A DNA stretch of 64,000 nt from Fulvivirga ligni (GTDB lineage: Bacteria; Bacteroidota; Bacteroidia; Cytophagales; Cyclobacteriaceae), in the NCBI RefSeq assembly GCF_021389935.1, contig NZ_CP089979.1, forward strand, positions 4,693,001 to 4,757,000, read 5' to 3'. Positions within the stretch are counted from its first letter, which is position 1; every line of letters begins with the position of its first letter. Shown in pieces: positions 59,185-64,000 of the stretch. The notes beneath the pieces were generated by a model. The model did not search any database. It saw nothing but the letters and a program-made list of their open reading frames with translations, and was not told where the DNA came from. The position numbers were made by a program, and so were the translations under genes.

Positions 59185-59622
59185 TTGGAAATTAAGATTC
59201 TAGAAGCTTCATTAGAAGAAATCATTTCCATTTCACATCAAATTCCAGAATTTCAAAATCCTTACCAACTAGCCGACTATCACAAAAGGTTAGATGGCAT
59301 TAAATATTTGGCACTTAAGGCTGAGGTGGATGGCACACTTGCTGGCTTTAAGCTGGGTTATGATATGGGCGATGATATATTCTACTCCTGGTTTGGGGCT
59401 GTACTGCCAGATTATCGTAAGCATGGATTAGCCAAAAGCCTGGCAACAACTCAAGAAAAATGGGCTTCTGAGGAAGGTTTTCGTTTTATTCGTACTAAAA
59501 CACGAAATAGATTCAAACCTATGCTCATATTTGCACTTAAGAATGGCTTCTCTATCATAGAGATTGAGAAAAAGACAGATATTGAGGAGAACCGCATTTT
59601 ACTAGAAAAAGCCCTGAGATGA
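59185..59622 (+). CDS. GNAT-family N-acetyltransferase
   Basis: The 145-residue protein has the GNAT fold. The acetyl-CoA motif A is seen in WFGAVLPDYRKHGLAKSLATTQEKWASEEGFRFIRTKTRN (Q/R-x-x-G-x-A pattern as RKHGLA), and the late FALKNGFSIIEIEKK matches motif B. The start is TTG, just after the stop of the sigma gene. The substrate is unknown. It overlaps rsmG by 4 bp (ATGA). Confidence 0.85.
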   Translation: MEIKILEASLEEIISISHQIPEFQNPYQLADYHKRLDGIKYLALKAEVDGTLAGFKLGYDMGDDIFYSWFGAVLPDYRKHGLAKSLATTQEKWASEEGFRFIRTKTRNRFKPMLIFALKNGFSIIEIEKKTDIEENRILLEKALR

Positions 59623-60248
59623 ACGCAGATATAATATTCAAATACTTCCCTAACCTTTCAGTAGAACAGAAATCACAGTTTGAAGCTCTTTATGACCTTT
59701 ATCAGGACTGGAACAGCCAGATCAACGTTATTTCGAGGAAGGATATTGACGAATTATATGTGCGCCATGTGCTACATTCTTTAGGGATAGCAAAAGTAAT
59801 GGAGTTTAAACCAGGCACCAAGGTACTTGATGTGGGCACTGGTGGTGGTTTTCCTGGTATACCCATGGCTATCATGTTCCCGGAAGCTGAGTTTACTCTA
59901 GTAGATTCAATAGGTAAGAAAATAAAGGTGGTTAACGGGGTAAGTGAGTCAATCGGGCTTACTAATGTACAAGCTTACCACAGTAGAGCCGAGCAGCTTG
60001 AATATGACTTTCATTTTGTAATTAGCAGAGCCGTAACCAGGCTAAAGCCTTTCTACCAATGGGTGAAAAATAAGTTCATTTCTGAGTCATTTAACGACCT
60101 GCCTAATGGCATTCTTTATTTGAAAGGTGGCGATCTGGCTGAAGAACTCAAAGAAGCCAAAAAGAAGCATAAACTACATAACTTATCAGATTATTTCAGC
60201 GAAGATTTCTTCGAGACTAAAAAGGTGGTGTATGTGCCTGTATCTTAA
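59619..60248 (+). CDS. rsmG: 16S rRNA (guanine527-N7)-methyltransferase
   Basis: The 209-residue enzyme methylates N7 of G527 in 16S rRNA using SAM. Visible are the INVISRKDIDELYVRHVLHSL segment, motif I VLDVGTGGGFPGIPMAIMFP (about 69-88), the acidic LVDSIGKK and the VISRAVTRL motif. The length is typical. It is the last gene of the operon, followed by a 179-bp spacer. Confidence 0.95.
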   Translation: MNADIIFKYFPNLSVEQKSQFEALYDLYQDWNSQINVISRKDIDELYVRHVLHSLGIAKVMEFKPGTKVLDVGTGGGFPGIPMAIMFPEAEFTLVDSIGKKIKVVNGVSESIGLTNVQAYHSRAEQLEYDFHFVISRAVTRLKPFYQWVKNKFISESFNDLPNGILYLKGGDLAEELKEAKKKHKLHNLSDYFSEDFFETKKVVYVPVS

Positions 60249-60322
60249 GCACTAACATTTCTTTTGAAATGCATTCCTACCAAATATTTTACTAAGAATT
60301 GACCCTAAGTCGGAATAAAAAA

Positions 60323-60344
60323 CTGATTTTTTAGCCAAAATCAG
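60323..60344. other. Stem-loop in the spacer between rsmG and the FecI-like gene
   Basis: CTGATTTT (60323-60330) pairs with AAAATCAG (60337-60344) around a 6-nt loop. AAGTCGGAAT nearby and ATTCCGAAAAGACTT further on form a looser outer pairing. There is no T run on the plus strand, so it is not a good terminator for rsmG. It may be a regulatory or incidental structure. Confidence 0.3.
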
Positions 60345-60427
60345 AAAAATTAGACCCTTAAATTCCGAAAAGACTTGAAAAACTGAAATTAATTATCTTA
60401 ATTCAATGTCAAATTTTCAGGTGGCAA

Positions 60428-60979
60428 TTGGTTTTTCTAAAAACATATTCAGAAAACAGGGTTCTTAAGTCTCTTATTAAAGGGAACGAAAAAGCCTTTT
60501 CTCAAATTTTTGATTCATATCATAAAAGGGTATTTGGTCTTGCCAGATACATGGGTATGAGCATTGATGATTCTGAATGTATAGTACAAGAAGTTTTCAT
60601 TGCCATATGGGAAGGAAGAAAGCGTATTCTTTCCGACAAGCCTTTCGAGCCGTACATCCTTACTATCACCAAAAGGATCATTTTAAAAAAAATTCGCAGA
60701 GGCACTCTAGAAGCCAATTATAAAAATACACTTGACACTCAGGACCAGGGTCAGCACAATACCGAGGAATACATTATTTTCAAAGACCTGCTTACCCACG
60801 CCAATAGCCGCATAGACAATCTTACTACCAGTCAGAAGCAAGTTTTTATGCTAAGTAAAAATGAGGGCTTATCTAACAAAGAAATAGCAGAAAAACTGGA
60901 CATCTCTATCAGAACAGTAGAAAATCAACTCTACAGAGCTACCAAAGAAATTAAGGAAGCCATCAGTGAAATAAAATAA
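60428..60979 (+). CDS. FecI-like ECF RNA polymerase sigma factor
   Basis: The 183-residue protein has region 2 (about 10-75; SLIKGNEKAFSQIFDSYHKRVFGLARYMGMSIDDSECIVQEVFIAIWEGRKRI) and region 4 (about 122-180; LTTSQKQVFMLSKNEGLSNKEIAEKLDISIRTVENQLYRATKEI). A TTG start is used because the first in-frame ATG would remove part of region 2. It is followed 65 bp later by a FecR-type gene and then a TonB receptor, the usual cell-surface-signalling order in Bacteroidota. Confidence 0.92.
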   Translation: MVFLKTYSENRVLKSLIKGNEKAFSQIFDSYHKRVFGLARYMGMSIDDSECIVQEVFIAIWEGRKRILSDKPFEPYILTITKRIILKKIRRGTLEANYKNTLDTQDQGQHNTEEYIIFKDLLTHANSRIDNLTTSQKQVFMLSKNEGLSNKEIAEKLDISIRTVENQLYRATKEIKEAISEIK

Positions 60980-61044
60980 TTTTAAAAAGCTGTGAGTAAA
61001 TGTGAGTAGATAAGGTAATACCCTTATAGATACGCATAACACTC

Positions 61045-62004
61045 ATGACTACAGTTTCAAAAGATCAACTCAGAAAATTCCTAGATGGCCAATGTGATGC
61101 CGACGAAGAGGCTCAGGTAAGGCGCTATCTGGAAACCCCTGAGGGACAAAACGCACTCGACAAAATGATGGATGACTCCTGGGGAATCAGTGAGGACATT
61201 CCAGCCAAACAAAAGGTATTTTCTAATATTCTTAAAAAGACTACCCGGGCAAAAAAGCACCGAATTAACCGAGCTTTCTATTATAAGATTGCCGCTATCT
61301 TTATTATTCTTACTATTCCGGCATATCTTTTATTCAATCGCGCTCCTGAAGCACCTCCTATTAATAAGCCCGAATGGCTGGTTAAGAGTAATGACAAAGG
61401 CCAAAAGTCAGTTATTCAATTGAGCGATGGCTCCAAAGTATATCTCAACTCAGAAAGTACTATAAAATATCTCAGGTATTTCTCTGATTCATTAAGGCAG
61501 ATCGAGCTGGATGGTGAAGCTTATTTTAAAGTGGCCAAAGATAAAAGCAGGCCTTTCATTGTCACTGCTCAAGGCTACTCTACCACAGCCCTAGGTACTG
61601 AATTCAATGTAAAAAGCAGAGGCGGTGACTATTTGGTGTCACTAGCCGAAGGAAGCATTGTGATTAACCCTGAATCTGAGGCACAGAAAGGTGTAAAACT
61701 AGTTCCCGGAGAAGCTTTAAAAATTGATACTACTAACAAAACGGTAAGCAAGCAGGCAGGCACCTTGAGTGATTTTTTATGGAAAGATGGCATTCTAGAC
61801 TTTGAAGTAGCCACCATGAAGGAAGTTATAGCCTCTCTGGAAAGATGGTATGATGTAAAAATAGAAACCAAAGGAAAAGTTACTTCTAAAAAATATACAG
61901 GACGCTTTGATAATGCCAGCCTTGAGCATGTACTGCAAAGTATGTCCTTCGCACTTGATTTTGAATATGAAATGAATAAAAAACAAATAACCCTAACATT
62001 TTAA
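61045..62004 (+). CDS. FecR-type anti-sigma factor
   Basis: The 319-residue protein has a short cytoplasmic N-terminus (residues 1-75, sigma-binding), one membrane helix (about 79-97, YYKIAAIFIILTIPAYLLF) and a periplasmic FecR domain (about 120-215; VIQLSDGSKVYLNSESTIKYLRYFS and GEAYFKVAKDKSRPFIVTAQGYSTTALGTEFNVKS). It ends with DUF4974 (about 248-318; FEVATMKEVIASLERWYDVKIE). It holds the ECF sigma until the receptor's STN domain signals. It lies 22 bp upstream of the receptor gene. Confidence 0.94.
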   Translation: MTTVSKDQLRKFLDGQCDADEEAQVRRYLETPEGQNALDKMMDDSWGISEDIPAKQKVFSNILKKTTRAKKHRINRAFYYKIAAIFIILTIPAYLLFNRAPEAPPINKPEWLVKSNDKGQKSVIQLSDGSKVYLNSESTIKYLRYFSDSLRQIELDGEAYFKVAKDKSRPFIVTAQGYSTTALGTEFNVKSRGGDYLVSLAEGSIVINPESEAQKGVKLVPGEALKIDTTNKTVSKQAGTLSDFLWKDGILDFEVATMKEVIASLERWYDVKIETKGKVTSKKYTGRFDNASLEHVLQSMSFALDFEYEMNKKQITLTF

Positions 62005-62026
62005 AAATAACCTTAACTAAATAAAT

Positions 62027-64000
62027 ATGAAGAAAGCCACAACCTATGCCTTAAACCTAGCTCTAATTGCTGCCCTAATTTTCGTGCAGCTCCATGTAGC
62101 TAAAGCATCTCCTGATAGCCAGGTGGAGAGCGTGAAAGATGTGTTTATCAATCTTAACCTGAACAATGCTTCTCTAAAAGAGACCTTCTCAAGAGTAGAA
62201 GCTAAAACAAGTTTCAAATTTCATTATAGCGAATCTAACTTAAGCCATCATGCCAGATTCTCTAAGAAATACGTAAAAACATCTGTAGCAGAGATTCTTA
62301 CTGACATTGCCAGAGAATCTAACCTGAAATTCAAGCAGGTAAATAATGTGATCAGTGTAAATAAAATGGAAAGCCTGCAAAAAGAGCCTGAACCAGTAGA
62401 AGTAGAGCTTGTAGGTGCACCCGTTACTATCACAGTAAAAGATGAAAACGGTTCTCCACTAATTGGGGTTAACGTATTCATAAAAGGAACCAGCCAGGGT
62501 GGTACTACTGGTGTCGACGGATCAGTAAACATCAACGTGCCTGAAGGATCTACCATAGTACTTAGTTATGTAGGTTATGTTACTGAAGAGATCGTTTATG
62601 ACGGAAAATCATCAATAGCAGTAACCATGCAGCCAGATGTTGCCCGCTTAGATGACATTGTAGTAGTTGGTTCAAGAAATGCCCCAAGATCATCTACAGA
62701 CACTCCCCTTCCTGTAGATATGTTAGCTGCTGATGAGCTTACCTCTACCGGACAGCCAACCTTTGACAAAGCCTTACAATACAGAGTACCGTCATTCAAC
62801 ACCGTACAAACACCGGTAAACGATGCTACTTCATTATTAGATCCATACGAAATCAGAAACATGGGTCCTAGTCGTACACTCATCCTTATCAACGGTAAAA
62901 GAAAAAATTTAAGTGCCTTACTTTACACTCAAACATCTCCAGGAAGAGGTGAAACTGGAGCTGATATCTCTGGAATACCAACTGATGCCATTAAGAGAGT
63001 GGAGATATTAAGAGATGGTGCTTCTGCACAATATGGTTCTGATGCCATCGCTGGTGTTATGAACATTGTATTAAAAGATGATTACGAGTTAGGAACAGCT
63101 ACCTTAAGAACAGGCATCACCTCTGAAGGTGACGGTGAAATGCTGGGAATAGCTGTAAACAACGGTAGCAAACTAGGCGAAAATGGTTTTATCAATTATA
63201 CCATTGACCTATCTAAAGTAAACCTGGCTAACAGACCTGGTACTGTAGATGCTGAGGGTGATGCAGCAGACTTTGGAGCTGACATCCAAGATGTTAGAGA
63301 CTTCCTTGAATTAAAGCCCGACGCAGGTAACATTAACGGTTCTCCTGAAACTACCGCAGCTAAATTCTTAGTAAATGGAGGAAAAGACCTGACTGAAGAA
63401 ACTTCAGTATATTTTAATGCTGCTTATGTTTACAAGAAAGTAAACAGCTTTGCTAACTATAGAACTCCTTACTGGAGAACTTTAGATGCCTACCCATACC
63501 TTGAAAACTTCTTCCCTAATGGACCTAACGGAGAGTATGTTGGTTATGTACCTACTTTCGATGGTAACTTAAATGACTACAATGCTACTTTAGGTTTCAA
63601 AACAAGAAAAAGTGGCTGGTTAGCTGATGTAAGTTTAACTACAGGTGGAAACAAGCAAACTTATAACGTAACTAACACTCATAACGGTAACTCTGTATTA
63701 TCGCCCCCTGTTTATTTGGGTGACGTAAATGACAATGGTGTAGTTGATTCTGATGAGCTTTCTCAAGGTGCTGAGCTTTACAGAGAAAATAGCCCGTTAG
63801 CTTTTGATCCAGGTGGTACTATGTTCTCTCACATTGTAGGAAACATTGACATCTCTAAGCCTCTTACTGATAAAATTGGTTTGGCTTTTGGTTCTGAGTT
63901 CAGATCTGAAACATTTACGATTATTGAAGGTGAACTTGCTTCTTATGACGGTGGTGGTTCTGACTCTTTTGCTGGTAACAGACCTGAAAACTCTGGTAGA
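62027..64000 (+). CDS. STN-containing TonB-dependent receptor, 3' part outside the window
   Basis: An open frame from ATG 62027 continues without a stop to the right edge (658 codons). A signal peptide (to about 25) is followed by an STN signalling domain (about 45-110; VFINLNLNNASLKETFSRVE, FHYSES, VAEILTDIARESNLKFKQVNNVISV). Next comes a carboxypeptidase-D-like regulatory domain (about 128-208; VKDENGSPLIGVNVFIKGTSQGGTTGVDG), and then the plug (about 215-345, with IKRVEILRDGASAQYGSDAIAGVMNIVLKDD) and the first barrel strands. The presence of STN and the sigma-FecR genes upstream mark it as a transducing receptor. The ligand is unknown, and a SusD partner would lie outside the window. Confidence 0.93.
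   Translation, partial: MKKATTYALNLALIAALIFVQLHVAKASPDSQVESVKDVFINLNLNNASLKETFSRVEAKTSFKFHYSESNLSHHARFSKKYVKTSVAEILTDIARESNLKFKQVNNVISVNKMESLQKEPEPVEVELVGAPVTITVKDENGSPLIGVNVFIKGTSQGGTTGVDGSVNINVPEGSTIVLSYVGYVTEEIVYDGKSSIAVTMQPDVARLDDIVVVGSRNAPRSSTDTPLPVDMLAADELTSTGQPTFDKALQYRVPSFNTVQTPVNDATSLLDPYEIRNMGPSRTLILINGKRKNLSALLYTQTSPGRGETGADISGIPTDAIKRVEILRDGASAQYGSDAIAGVMNIVLKDDYELGTATLRTGITSEGDGEMLGIAVNNGSKLGENGFINYTIDLSKVNLANRPGTVDAEGDAADFGADIQDVRDFLELKPDAGNINGSPETTAAKFLVNGGKDLTEETSVYFNAAYVYKKVNSFANYRTPYWRTLDAYPYLENFFPNGPNGEYVGYVPTFDGNLNDYNATLGFKTRKSGWLADVSLTTGGNKQTYNVTNTHNGNSVLSPPVYLGDVNDNGVVDSDELSQGAELYRENSPLAFDPGGTMFSHIVGNIDISKPLTDKIGLAFGSEFRSETFTIIEGELASYDGGGSDSFAGNRPENSGR

Overview
This window looks like a chromosomal segment from a free-living, probably marine or saprophytic member of the Bacteroidota, most likely order Cytophagales (Fulvivirga/Marivirga-like; the genus is inferred). 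The evidence is AT-rich DNA, TAnnTTTG-type promoter elements, rare Shine-Dalgarno sequences, several apparent TTG starts, and lineage-typical families: an STN-type TonB-dependent receptor with ECF sigma factor and FecR, DUF3667, DUF2141, DUF6268-like, a ~630-residue PurF-like protein, and a queuine tRNA-ribosyltransferase without the usual zinc cysteines. No rRNA, tRNA, insertion sequence, prophage or CRISPR array was seen.

Layout. 1-7 kb: end of apaG, a methyltransferase, a stand-alone copy of an unusual kinase-like domain (982-2196), a receiver protein, an XRE/S24 repressor with two candidate operators, a Rho_N-like small protein, two PAP2 phosphatases (one frameshifted at an A7 run) and an aldehyde dehydrogenase. 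7-15 kb: a dense phosphorelay island with two large histidine kinases, an NtrC-type sigma-54 activator and two single-domain receivers, interrupted by a frameshifted outer-membrane barrel gene. 15-28 kb: a small lmo0937-like membrane protein, a GIY-YIG-like protein, a membrane-anchored EEP-family enzyme and an AsmA/DUF748 protein. These are followed by an envelope operon headed by a 1248-residue lipoprotein (metallophosphoesterase, kinase-like domain and outer-membrane barrel), and by a stress/envelope operon (USP, AI-2E-type transporter, YihY, DUF748).

28-39 kb: two paralogous modules, each an ECF sigma factor overlapping a four-helix membrane protein and preceded by the same 12-bp motif. 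Between them lies a LytS/LytTR two-component pair with a DUF2141 gene that carries tandem LytTR-like sites. A sulfatase lipoprotein, an acyl-CoA dehydrogenase-like gene and a class III aminotransferase follow. 39-51 kb: nuoH, a TPR histidine kinase, nuoI-N and a purF-like gene, all on the minus strand. The kinase sits inside the complex I operon, nuoA-G are absent, and NuoI has a long Lys/Pro-rich tail. 51-64 kb: core genes (murI, fabI, ispE, an lptF/G-type permease, tgt, rsmG), a glycosyltransferase-sigma factor-GNAT-rsmG operon, and a cell-surface-signalling trio (ECF sigma, FecR, STN-containing TonB receptor) that runs off the right edge.

The most unusual candidates are: the kinase-like domain found both alone and fused to a phosphatase and a barrel; the duplicated sigma/membrane-protein modules with a shared upstream motif; the sensor kinase embedded in the complex I operon; and the candidate LytTR operator next to its own regulator. 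Two frameshifts (near 5544 and 12721) may be assembly errors or real.
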